From positions 1 through 37,732 of IMG/VR virus record IMGVR_UViG_3300033273_000108: 37,732 nucleotides of DNA; one strand, written 5' to 3'. Source of the stretch: a virus. The notes below the pieces were generated by a model. The model made no database searches and was not told the DNA's origin. It saw nothing but the letters and a program-made list of their open reading frames with translations. A program made the translations under genes and the position numbers. Shown in pieces: positions 7,288 through 13,236 of this stretch. Numbering within the stretch: the stretch's first letter is position 1; every line of letters starts with the position of its first letter.

Positions 7288-7528
7288 CGGCGGGCACCCA
7301 GTAAGCGACGTTGCGGTAAAACCGCTCCTCCAGGTAACCCTTGTCGCACAGCGATTTCACGAGCTTACGGGCGCCCTCACGGCCTGTGCGGGGCTTGCAC
7401 ACTTGCTTATCCCCTACCCGGCCGCTGCACATGTCCCGCAGTGACGGGGTCAGCGTTGGGTATTCTTTGTAAAACTCGATGATGTAGTCGTAGATTTCTT
7501 TTTGCGATTTGCTCATTGGGTATTTCAA
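7280..7528 (-). CDS. LexA-like winged-helix DNA-binding protein
   Basis: An 82-aa protein consisting only of a LexA N-terminal-like winged helix: SKSQKEIYDYIIEFYKEYP, TLTPSLRDMCS, then a recognition-helix region and ARKLVKSLCDKGYLEE with a beta wing. There is no protease domain, so it would not self-cleave. The start is uncertain. TTG 7528 overlaps the previous stop and has AAAGGG upstream. ATG 7516 gives the length typical of the LexA domain but lacks a ribosome site. Likely a transcription regulator of the phage; the target is unknown. Confidence 0.65.
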   Translation of the reverse strand: MKYPMSKSQKEIYDYIIEFYKEYPTLTPSLRDMCSGRVGDKQVCKPRTGREGARKLVKSLCDKGYLEERFYRNVAYWVPADG

Positions 7529-7794
7529 TGGACAATCCCTTTCACATACTCGACGTTCAAGCCGTCATCACTCAATGTAAAAACATGGTCACCAGTGCTG
7601 AGCTGGGCGATCTCCAACATGTTCATCCCCTCGCTCAACGCCTGCGCCGCGGCGTGCTTAAACGCTTCCCACTTACGAACCTCTGCCATGCAGATTGCCA
7701 GGTTTTCGGCTAAATCTAACAGGTTGTCTTCAAAGTCTTCTCGGAGTGTTTCGTTTTCAGCGTTTTCTTTGAACTTAATATCCCGGATAATCAT
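7525..7794 (-). CDS. Hypothetical acidic 89-aa protein
   Basis: Helical, acidic N-terminal half (ENAENETLREDFEDNLLDLAENLAICMAEVRKWEAFKHAA) and a C-terminal beta-type end (STGDHVFTLSDDGLNVEYVKG). No recognized domain. It is coupled by ATGA to the upstream membrane protein and by TTGA to the LexA-like gene. The function is not known. Confidence 0.65.
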   Translation of the reverse strand: MIIRDIKFKENAENETLREDFEDNLLDLAENLAICMAEVRKWEAFKHAAAQALSEGMNMLEIAQLSTGDHVFTLSDDGLNVEYVKGIVH

Positions 7795-7961
7795 TGGAAC
7801 AAGCCAACGAAAAACAGCCCGACAAAGAGCATTGCGAACAGGGATATGGCCCCTATCAGATCACCCAGTATTTCCAGTTTAGCCTGGTTAGACTGTTTTA
7901 GATTTCTGATGGGCCTGACGAAATAGGTATAATATATATTATACGAAAACGATTTTAGCAT
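7791..7961 (-). CDS. Small single-pass membrane protein
   Basis: A 56-aa protein from ATG 7961 with AAAGGAGG about 10 bp upstream. It has a Tyr-rich N-terminus (MLKSFSYNIYYTYFVRPIRN), a basic/polar middle, and one clear transmembrane helix at the C-terminus (GAISLFAMLFVGLFFVGLF). Its stop overlaps the next start by ATGA. Topology suggests an inner-membrane protein of the early operon, for example a superinfection-exclusion or inhibitor-type protein; that role is only a guess. The AT-rich TATAATATATATTATA lies within its codons. Confidence 0.65.
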   Translation of the reverse strand: MLKSFSYNIYYTYFVRPIRNLKQSNQAKLEILGDLIGAISLFAMLFVGLFFVGLFQ

Positions 7962-8021
7962 TGGACTGCGCCTCCTTTGTTTTTATAGCCTACACGCTTA
8001 TCGCGTTTTTTTCCAATTCCA

Positions 8022-8041
8022 GGTACATTTCTGCATGTACC
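8022..8041. repeat. Perfect 7-bp hairpin after the 8047 gene
   Basis: GGTACAT (8022-8028) and ATGTACC (8035-8041) form a perfect stem around TTCTGC, just past the stop of the leftward gene at 8047. No T-run follows on either strand, so it is not a classic terminator. The arms contain GGTAC, the core of the repeat array at 17749-17959. Confidence 0.6.
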
Positions 8042-8046
8042 AGATA

Positions 8047-8412
8047 CTACTCGTTCAGATCGTCTCTGCTTAACAGCTCGTCAAAGCCGTTGGTGTTTAG
8101 GTATCCCTTTCCGTAGTTGTGGTTGTATCCGCCACGCTCCGCGCCGCGTTCCCGCGGATCCGTCGGTGTCATGCGATTGACGGCGTTATTCATTTCCACA
8201 ATTAAACTCTGCGCGTAGAGCGTTTTGTCGGCGCCTCGCAGGCTGTTCGAGTTTCCGATTTCGTCCATGCGGTCGGCGTACTCTCTCATCACGCGCGCCA
8301 CCTTCTTGACGTGGTCTGGATGCCAAAGCGGGAAATCGACGCGTCGCTTAAACTTGAGTAAGCCGCGAGCCATCAGGCTGACCGTCGGGTTGTGTTTTCT
8401 TTTCTGTCTCAT
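8047..8412 (-). CDS. Hypothetical basic protein of the leftward operon
   Basis: A 121-aa protein with a very basic N-terminal 30 residues (MRQKRKHNP...LLKFKRRVDFP), a helical centre (HPDHVKKVARVMREYADRMDEIG), and a Gly/Asn/Tyr-rich C-terminal part (ERGGYNHNYGKGYLNTNGF). No family is recognized. The leader carries the element TAGACAGTAGGGAGACAGG immediately before ATG, similar to the leaders at 9797 and 11530. Confidence 0.65.
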   Translation of the reverse strand: MRQKRKHNPTVSLMARGLLKFKRRVDFPLWHPDHVKKVARVMREYADRMDEIGNSNSLRGADKTLYAQSLIVEMNNAVNRMTPTDPRERGAERGGYNHNYGKGYLNTNGFDELLSRDDLNE

Positions 8413-8429
8413 TCCTGTCTCCCTACTGT

Positions 8430-8894
8430 CTACTGCTTATCAATTTGCGGGAGGTTCGACAACGTCAACTGAGTTAACATAATTTGCCGGAATTTAACCC
8501 AATTCACATAACTTTCTGTCAAGTCACCTGACATTACGGAGACGTGCTTTTCGACGTAATCGACCAGGGCATCCATCAAAATTGGCGCAGCGCAAAACTT
8601 GCGTTTGATTTGCGAGATCCACCCGGCGTCCAGGCATTCGTTAACCATCACGCTCGCGGCCTGCCTGGTGATGAACAGCCTGTCGGCGATTTCGGTGCGC
8701 GTCACGCAGCGCTTTTCATATTTTGCCAGGCACATGACCCGGGCAAATGCGTTCCTGGTTGGCGTGCTGTTAAAGTAGCGCTGGATCTCCGTGCCCATGC
8801 GCATGCGGCGCTCCTCATGCAATGCGAGCTGGTGCCTGCAAAGCTCCTCCGCGTATTTGTGCATCAGCTCCCGTTCGACGTCTATGCAGTTCAT
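8430..8894 (-). CDS. MarR-like winged-helix protein
   Basis: A 154-aa protein with a helical N-terminus, then a winged helix at about residues 60-100. TRTEIADRLFITRQAASVMVNECLDAGWI gives the helix, recognition helix and start of wing typical of MarR-like domains. A helical C-terminal dimer-type region follows. It would bind DNA as a dimer, and a regulator of phage early genes is the simplest reading. ATGA overlap with the recombinase gene upstream, with AAGGAGGGAT as ribosome site. The ligand or target is unknown. Confidence 0.65.
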   Translation of the reverse strand: MNCIDVERELMHKYAEELCRHQLALHEERRMRMGTEIQRYFNSTPTRNAFARVMCLAKYEKRCVTRTEIADRLFITRQAASVMVNECLDAGWISQIKRKFCAAPILMDALVDYVEKHVSVMSGDLTESYVNWVKFRQIMLTQLTLSNLPQIDKQ

Positions 8895-9616
8895 TTATCC
8901 CTCCTTAATGCGATGTTCCGCACGGTGGACGCGTACCAGTTGCCTGTCGTGTCCCTGTTGTGTCTGGCGCGCTCTGACGGCGTGCTTACGTTTAATTTGT
9001 TTAAGTGCCGGGCAGTCGCCGAGTATCCCATGCCCTGCGCCAGGCAGCGCTGTATGAGAGGCCAAACCTCGTCGTCGCGTTGCCGAGCCAGTGCGGCCTG
9101 GGCGTCGTTGCCTACCCTGCCCGCGTCGCTGAGCTTGTCGTGGACGCCCAGCCGGGTGATTTTGCGGCCAGCCTTACTGGTGTACGCGCCGTCCTCCTCC
9201 AGCTTGCGCTTTATGTGGTCGATTGCGGCGCGGCTTTTCTCTGCAATGAAATTGCGTTGCTGGTCCGCGGCAGCGCTCAAGACATGCACGGATCCCTTAC
9301 TGATCAGCGGGTCGTCGGCGACCTTAATTTTCATGTCGTACATTTCGACCTGGTGTTTCAGCCAGGTAAGCGACTGCCACTTGCGGGGAAACATCCCCAC
9401 AGTCGACTGGACCGCGAACGTAGCGCTGTTTGTGCGGCAATGGCGGGTACACCGCTGCAACTCCTTTCGGTCACTCTGTTCGCGCTTCTCGTGGCCCTGC
9501 GCCTCCGTAAACCATCGGACCTCGACGTCTTCACCGTCAAACATCGCCTTGATGCCGCGACGCTGACGGTTTTGGTGGTCTTTCGACGCACCGAAAATAA
9601 ATGCTCCGACCTTCAT
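8891..9616 (-). CDS. Serine-recombinase family protein, catalytic site diverged
   Basis: A 241-aa protein. The C-terminal half matches alphaproteobacterial serine recombinases: HVLSAAADQQRNFIAEKSRAAI (long helix E), a linker with TRLG, an RDDEVWPLIQRCLAQG segment, then the Recombinase-type ARHLNKLNVSTPS and WYASTVRNI. In the N-terminal catalytic domain the usual YxRVS is replaced by FIFGAS, keeping Ser11 but losing the conserved Arg. The DRLAR motif reads GMFPR, keeping one Arg (R79). It could be a resolvase or integrase with unusual chemistry, or a DNA-binding protein derived from one. It starts one base after the stop of the preceding gene. No att site was identified. Confidence 0.75.
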   Translation of the reverse strand: MKVGAFIFGASKDHQNRQRRGIKAMFDGEDVEVRWFTEAQGHEKREQSDRKELQRCTRHCRTNSATFAVQSTVGMFPRKWQSLTWLKHQVEMYDMKIKVADDPLISKGSVHVLSAAADQQRNFIAEKSRAAIDHIKRKLEEDGAYTSKAGRKITRLGVHDKLSDAGRVGNDAQAALARQRDDEVWPLIQRCLAQGMGYSATARHLNKLNVSTPSERARHNRDTTGNWYASTVRNIALRRDK

Positions 9617-9617
9617 G

Positions 9618-9797
9618 TTATGCCCCCTTAATCTCGTAGCCGTCGCGCATTTTTAGTACGTGACCGAGCCAGCCGTATTCATTGTACGTCCCTAGTTTCT
9701 CCCGGACGGCGTACCTCACACACTGTTGCCAGGATCCGTAGAACATAGCCGCCTCCTCGTTTTTGTCTATAACCTTCCAAGTTGGTTGTTCCGTCAT
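9618..9797 (-). CDS. Hypothetical 59-aa protein
   Basis: Frame MTEQPTWKVIDKNEEAAMFYG followed by a helix SWQQCVRYAVREKLG and a C-terminal GHVLKMRDGYEIKGA. It starts at ATG 9797 behind AAGGGAGA, overlaps the upstream stop by ATGA and ends one base before the recombinase start. The mixture W-x-V-x-D, an aromatic helix and a C-terminal strand suggests a small folded domain. No family recognized. Confidence 0.65.
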   Translation of the reverse strand: MTEQPTWKVIDKNEEAAMFYGSWQQCVRYAVREKLGTYNEYGWLGHVLKMRDGYEIKGA

Positions 9798-9973
9798 CGC
9801 TTATCTCCCTTGTCTATTATGCGTATGACCCGGTGCCCGGACCCCTGGCATAGGTTGCATGTAAAATTTTGCAGCGTCTCTTGCTGGGCGTGAATGCTCC
9901 ACTCCCAGCTCTGCGTGTATCCCCTGCCCCGGCAAGCCCGGCAGAAATCATCTGGATCACTGAATGTGGTCAT
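9794..9973 (-). CDS. DnaJ-type zinc-finger mini-protein
   Basis: A 59-aa protein with two CxxCxGxG-type motifs, CRACRGRG near residues 11-18 and CNLCQGSG near residues 39-46. Together these can hold one zinc ion as in the cysteine-rich domain of DnaJ. There is no J domain. Such small zinc proteins occur in phages as single-domain adaptors that contact DNA or a host protein; which one is not visible here. It overlaps the preceding gene by 17 bp and the following one by ATGA, so it is translated as part of the leftward chain. Confidence 0.7.
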   Translation of the reverse strand: MTTFSDPDDFCRACRGRGYTQSWEWSIHAQQETLQNFTCNLCQGSGHRVIRIIDKGDKR

Positions 9974-10088
9974 TGGATGCCCTCTCGATTAACAGCCGCA
10001 CCTGGATTTTGGCGAACACCTCATCAAGGATGTCGTCCAGCTCATCGCGGGTCAGTGTTTTCCATTTCAAGACAAATTCTCGTTTCAT
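9957..10088 (-). CDS. Hypothetical 43-aa protein
   Basis: The frame MKREFVLKWKTLTRDELDDI followed by LDEVFAKIQVRLLIERAS and a short tail. ATG 10088 has a perfect AGGAGG 7 bp upstream and overlaps the previous stop (ATGA). A charged helical protein of unknown function. It is too short for most gene finders but is well supported by the ribosome site and tight packing. Confidence 0.65.
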   Translation of the reverse strand: MKREFVLKWKTLTRDELDDILDEVFAKIQVRLLIERASNDHIQ

Positions 10089-10390
10089 TGTTTTCCTCCT
10101 ACAATGTTGGCGTGCAGCTCGTTGGCCACCTTGGCCTGCGCGATCACGCGCTTCATTAAATCCTGCACATTTTTGTGATGGGCGACGATTTTATCGACAT
10201 TATCTTTTATGCGCAGCGCCTGCTCCAGGGCGTAGGCGTCGTTGTACATTTCCCCTTGAGATCGCGCGCAGTTATAGTCGTTGTTCGTAAACTCGTAGCC
10301 GACGTTCTGCTCGTGATCGAGCATGATCATGAACGTGCGCTCCAAGCTGTCGAGCGTATCGTCATCGAAATCTACTGGTTGCGCTGTCAT
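10085..10390 (-). CDS. Hypothetical helical 101-aa protein
   Basis: I chose ATG 10390 (MTAQPVDFDDDTLDSLERTF) because it overlaps the upstream stop by ATGA; the longer frame to 10477 lies inside the upstream gene. The product is acidic at the N-terminus and helical, with a heptad-like C-terminal half (IKDNVDKIVAHHKNVQDLMKRVIAQAKVANEL) that could form a coiled coil. Function unknown. Confidence 0.7.
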   Translation of the reverse strand: MTAQPVDFDDDTLDSLERTFMIMLDHEQNVGYEFTNNDYNCARSQGEMYNDAYALEQALRIKDNVDKIVAHHKNVQDLMKRVIAQAKVANELHANIVGGKQ

Positions 10391-10566
10391 TTGCTCACAC
10401 TTTCCACTGCTTGGCGTTTCGTTTTGTAAAATCCCCGGCAATAGTCCATGTCGTCGATTTTCTCGGTGACCATCCACTGCTTACCGTCCTTGATGAATTC
10501 AAGGCTGGCTGGAAACCAGGTGAGCCAAAAACGCCCATCAATTTGTTGTCTGTAAGTGTTGTCCAT
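10387..10566 (-). CDS. Hypothetical 59-aa protein
   Basis: ATG 10566 with AAGGAGG upstream gives MDNTYRQQIDGRFWLTWFP, a beta-rich, W/F-rich small domain (DGKQWMVTEKIDDMDYCRGFYKTKRQAVESV). The pattern of strand, strand, helix recalls small phage domains with an exposed aromatic face. Longer in-frame starts (10710) overlap the transglycosylase gene and lack a ribosome site. Function unknown. Confidence 0.65.
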   Translation of the reverse strand: MDNTYRQQIDGRFWLTWFPASLEFIKDGKQWMVTEKIDDMDYCRGFYKTKRQAVESVSK

Positions 10567-10577
10567 TTCATTCCTCC

Positions 10578-10673
10578 TTAGAATGGCGGCTCTTGGCCGG
10601 GTTGTGACGGGGTCCACACAACGCGCACCCCATGCATCTGGTAGATGTATTCTGTTAACACAGAGCTGAACAT
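10578..10673 (-). CDS. Putative 31-aa peptide gene
   Basis: ATG 10673 overlaps the stop of the transglycosylase gene (TGATG). The frame MFSSVLTEYIYQMHGVRVVW...PGQEPPF ends in a TAA that is part of the AAGGAGG of the next gene. It fills the gap precisely, and its coupling at both ends argues for translation. Function unknown; it may serve only to carry ribosomes across. Confidence 0.45.
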   Translation of the reverse strand: MFSSVLTEYIYQMHGVRVVWTPSQPGQEPPF

Positions 10674-11530
10674 CACTGCGCAGCCTGGCGACCGTCAATG
10701 CCAAGGTCATACAATTTGTACAACCAACGCTGACGGGCCACGCCCTCTGTGATTTGAGCTGGTGTCTCGATCTCCGCGCGCTCTACCATGTCGCAGCTCG
10801 CTACGATCTTGCCTGCCACACGCTGCGCCATGCGCTTGACGTGGCCCTCACCCTCCGCCTTGTAGCGGCAATGATTGACGGCGACGTTGGTGCTGTCTGA
10901 GCTGTCGAAATCGTATTTATGAGCTTGCGCCTGGGCGCGCATCATGTGGATCCATGGGCGGGCGTAAGCGCCAGTGTCGACCAGCTCGTCAATCGCGGCA
11001 AACGCAGCCTGGATGCGTTCGTCCCAGTGAGCTGTGCCGGGCGTCGCATATTCGCCTGAGCTGCCAAACGCGATGTAAGCAAACCCGCTCTCAACAAGGT
11101 ACTGCAAGCGGCTTAGCGGCTCGTGCATGTGCCACACTGGCATCAGGCGCTCGGTGGGCAATGAGCCTACGTTGTCCAACCAGTCCATGCACATAAAGTC
11201 ATGCATCAACTCGTCGTTCTGAGCTGCGTCACCGTCGATCACGTCAGGGATCACCGCCACGGCCTGCGGGCAACGCTCAAGGATGTCTGACGCCCACGCC
11301 GCGAAACCTTCCCAATACTCGTCATCCATTTGCTGGCCAGACATCCACGCCGAGAACGCGCCGTTGTCGACCAACAGGATTTCGTCCTCGCCTACAATGT
11401 CGATGATGTTGTCGAGCTGCTTACCAAGTTTTTTGCGGTTCCAATAGCTGACACAAAAGCTCGATCCTGCAAGCTCGTTAATCAAGTGCGCTGGTGTTAG
11501 TGGCGTTCCGTAAACTACACGTTTTTTCAT
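10673..11530 (-). CDS. DpdA-like tRNA-guanine transglycosylase-family protein
   Basis: A 285-aa TIM-barrel-type protein resembling phage DpdA/TGT paralogs, which exchange guanine for a 7-deazaguanine, in DpdA's case in DNA. Visible signatures are VDNGAFSAW (Asp55), VIPDVIDGD (Asp96), PVWHMHEPL (131-139), AFGSSGEY (154-161) and YDFDSSDST (Asp209/Asp212), the last at the place of the nucleophilic Asp. The Cys-rich zinc site of bacterial TGT is absent, as in several DpdA proteins. No preQ0 synthesis genes are present, so a 7-deazaguanine would have to come from the host. It is the first gene of the leftward operon, behind the palindromic operator. The substrate is inferred, not shown. Confidence 0.7.
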   Translation of the reverse strand: MKKRVVYGTPLTPAHLINELAGSSFCVSYWNRKKLGKQLDNIIDIVGEDEILLVDNGAFSAWMSGQQMDDEYWEGFAAWASDILERCPQAVAVIPDVIDGDAAQNDELMHDFMCMDWLDNVGSLPTERLMPVWHMHEPLSRLQYLVESGFAYIAFGSSGEYATPGTAHWDERIQAAFAAIDELVDTGAYARPWIHMMRAQAQAHKYDFDSSDSTNVAVNHCRYKAEGEGHVKRMAQRVAGKIVASCDMVERAEIETPAQITEGVARQRWLYKLYDLGIDGRQAAQ

Positions 11531-11560
11531 CTGTCTATCTCCTGTCTACCTTCTGTCTTC
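11531..11560 (-). promoter_or_regulatory. Leader with three AGACAG repeats before the DpdA-like gene
   Basis: On the minus strand the leader contains AGACAG three times, about 10 bases apart, interleaved with AGAAGG and AGGAGA ribosome-site-like stretches just before ATG 11530. Related leaders (TAGACA with AGGGAGA) precede the genes at 8412 and 9797. Confidence 0.45.
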
Positions 11561-11569
11561 TTCAATAAA

Positions 11570-11589
11570 GATATCACTGTGATATCACT
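11570..11589. promoter_or_regulatory. Palindromic operator between divergent early operons
   Basis: GATATCACTGTGATATC (11570-11586) is a perfect 8+1+8 palindrome. GATATCACT is also repeated directly 11 bp apart (11570 and 11581), and GTGATATCAC (11579-11588) is itself palindromic. It lies in the 115-bp gap between the leftward DpdA-like gene and the rightward ribbon-helix-helix gene. On the minus strand it fills the spacer between TTGTAA and a TATCTT-like box. This is a natural target for the adjacent ribbon-helix-helix protein. Confidence 0.75.
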
Positions 11590-11611
11590 TTACAAGTACC
11601 AGAGGTAATAT
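11583..11611 (+). promoter_or_regulatory. Putative rightward early promoter
   Basis: A TAATAT box (11606-11611, in GAGGTAATATTTT) lies 35 bp ahead of ATG 11646. The region 17 bp further upstream (TATCAC) is a poor -35 and overlaps the operator, so occupancy of the palindrome should block it. The box shares GGTAATATT with the late promoter core. Confidence 0.5.
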
Positions 11612-11645
11612 TTTTTAGAAGAGTAAACCGAGAGACGAGATTTAC

Positions 11646-11822
11646 ATGGAAAATCAACGAGTTGCGTTGTTCATCAGAATTGATGAGGGCGTAAAAAATC
11701 AGCTTGATAAAGCCGCAAAGGCCGACGGCAGATCGGTGGCGCGCTTTGTTGAGTACATCCTGAAACAAAATTTCGAGGTAGAAAATGAGCAGGACACCGA
11801 GCCAACGCGGGCGGTACGCTAA
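11646..11822 (+). CDS. Ribbon-helix-helix (Arc/CopG-type) regulator
   Basis: A 58-aa protein with the strand RVALFIRID, helix EGVKNQLDKAAKADG, and helix SVARFVEYILKQNF, the ordinary ribbon-helix-helix plan. Its acidic tail (EVENEQDTEPTR) runs into the next gene. Such proteins bind as dimers through the beta ribbon, often at short palindromes; the perfect palindrome 60 bp upstream is the obvious candidate. It is the first gene of the rightward operon and overlaps the nuclease gene by 38 bp. A role as autorepressor and switch between the two early operons is inferred. Confidence 0.75.
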   Translation: MENQRVALFIRIDEGVKNQLDKAAKADGRSVARFVEYILKQNFEVENEQDTEPTRAVR

Positions 11823-12360
11823 ACAGCGCGGCAGTAGTTTTGAACTGGATATCAGCCACCAGTTATTTGATGAGCTGGGAATCCACTTTCGGCGCAACCT
11901 GGAACAGGTCCGTACAGCCGGGTTGGGCGACCTACTGCCCGACACAAATGATTTCCCGTTTTCGCTCGAACTAAAGCGGCGGCAGAAGGGCGTCGGGATC
12001 CCGAGCGGAGCCTGGCAACAAGCCGTCACGGCGTCAGACATCAACCGCGGGATCTACCCGGCGGTCATCTATCGGTACGACCACAGGAAACCCCGCTGCG
12101 TCGTCGGGTTCGGCGCCATCGTCGAGAGCGAGACGGGCGGCAGAAACACAAACCACCACGACAAGGCAGACATCAGCTTCCCGCGGTTCTGCAAGCTGGT
12201 GAGAGAAATAATGGCATGGAGGGCAGACAATGAACGAGGAAATCAACCAGACAATGAGCCTGATCCGGCGGAACCTGGAGACGTTGAAAGACGATCTGAG
12301 GCGACCCCCGGAGCGGTGGACCTGTCGACAGCGCGTGGAAAATTGCGTGGCACTTCTTGA
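11785..12360 (+). CDS. PD-(D/E)XK nuclease, resolvase-like
   Basis: A 191-aa protein. Residues 12-80 hold the archaeal-resolvase-like core: Glu20 in GSSFELDISHQL, Asp49 in AGLGDLLP, and Glu62-Leu-Lys64 in PFSLELKRRQKG, then GAWQQA. This matches short phage Holliday-junction or branch nucleases of the PD-(D/E)XK superfamily. It would cut recombination or replication intermediates made by the RecE-like enzyme downstream. The last 45 residues are Pro/Glu/Asn-rich and overlap another frame (12230) with its own ribosome site, so they may be under little constraint. Confidence 0.75.
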   Translation: MSRTPSQRGRYAKQRGSSFELDISHQLFDELGIHFRRNLEQVRTAGLGDLLPDTNDFPFSLELKRRQKGVGIPSGAWQQAVTASDINRGIYPAVIYRYDHRKPRCVVGFGAIVESETGGRNTNHHDKADISFPRFCKLVREIMAWRADNERGNQPDNEPDPAEPGDVERRSEATPGAVDLSTARGKLRGTS

Positions 12361-12397
12361 CATGATGGAGCGCCAAATCACGGAGGCGGTGCAGTGA
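12230..12397 (+). CDS. Overlapping 55-aa helical protein
   Basis: ATG 12230 has GGAGGG 7 bp upstream. The product MNEEINQTMSLIRRNLETLK and onward is an amphipathic helical protein with two cysteines (WTCRQRVENCVALLD) and ends in GTGA, where the next gene begins. It overlaps the nuclease 3' end by 131 bp in a different frame. The regular heptad-like pattern is more protein-like than the nuclease tail. Function unknown. Confidence 0.65.
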   Translation: MNEEINQTMSLIRRNLETLKDDLRRPPERWTCRQRVENCVALLDMMERQITEAVQ

Positions 12398-13236
12398 CTG
12401 CGTCACCCTACACATTGCCGGAAGGAAACGTGCTGATCAGCTTTAGCGGCGGTCGTACCTCCGGGTACATGTTGCACCAAATATTGGAGGCCAACGACGG
12501 CCTGCCCGACCGAGCAAAAGTGACGTTCGCAAACACTGGCCGAGAGATGCCAGAGACACTGGATTTTGTGCATGAATGCGGCGAGCGTTGGGGCGTTCCT
12601 ATCACTTGGCTGGAATATACACGGCGAAACAAAAAGGTCGGCTTTGACGTCGTCAATCACAACAGCGCCGCGCGTAACGGAGAGCCATTTAAGGCGGCTT
12701 TGGAGCAACCCAAAATTTTACCAAACGTCCACCGTCGATTTTGCACGCAAGAATTGAAGGTCAAAACCATCAAGCGGTTCCTGGTGAAAGAAGGTTGGAA
12801 AAAATGGACGCAATGCATTGGGATCCGGGCAGATGAAAAGCGTCGCGTAAAAACATCGACGGAGAAACGCTGGGACAATTGGTATCCACTGAATGACGCA
12901 AACGCCACAAAGCAAACTGTCATGGAGTTTTGGAACAGCCAGCCGTTTGATTTGAGGCTTTGGGGCGCGAACGGCAGTACACCAAAAGGCAACTGCGACG
13001 GATGCTTTCTTAAATCAGAGGCAACCCTGGCAATGATGTGGCGCGAACACCCTGACCGCATGCAGTGGTGGGCAGACATCGAAAATTGGAAATCACAACA
13101 AATCGGAAAAGAGGCGCACTTTCACGCAACCCGTACATTCGAGGATTTAGGTCAATTTGTAGCGAAACAAGCTGACTGGATTTTCGATGACGAGGCGTTT
13201 TTGTGCCAGGCAGACGACGGAGAATGCACAGGATGA
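12394..13236 (+). CDS. PAPS-reductase-like PP-loop ATPase-family protein
   Basis: A 280-aa protein starting with GTG 12394, which overlaps the preceding TGA. The PP-loop SFSGGRTSGYM is at residues 16-26. RRFCTQELKVKTI (Cys117) matches the RxCTxxLK segment of phosphoadenosine phosphosulfate reductase-like proteins, followed by GIRADEKRR and a GNCDGCFLKSE site (Cys201, Cys204). Phages often carry such proteins without known substrate. Members of the wider group activate carbonyls or tRNA/DNA bases via adenylation and can transfer sulfur. The DpdA-like gene opening the divergent operon raises the possibility of a shared base-modification pathway; the link is contextual only. Confidence 0.75.
   Translation: MTASPYTLPEGNVLISFSGGRTSGYMLHQILEANDGLPDRAKVTFANTGREMPETLDFVHECGERWGVPITWLEYTRRNKKVGFDVVNHNSAARNGEPFKAALEQPKILPNVHRRFCTQELKVKTIKRFLVKEGWKKWTQCIGIRADEKRRVKTSTEKRWDNWYPLNDANATKQTVMEFWNSQPFDLRLWGANGSTPKGNCDGCFLKSEATLAMMWREHPDRMQWWADIENWKSQQIGKEAHFHATRTFEDLGQFVAKQADWIFDDEAFLCQADDGECTG

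Noticed and set aside
8022-8041. Hairpin as terminator of the 8047 gene
   Set aside because: No T-run follows on either strand; kept only as a hairpin.
8544-9566. 340-codon plus-strand frame opposite the recombinase and MarR-like genes
   Set aside because: Cys/Ser/Arg-rich mirror of well-supported minus-strand genes; no ribosome site.
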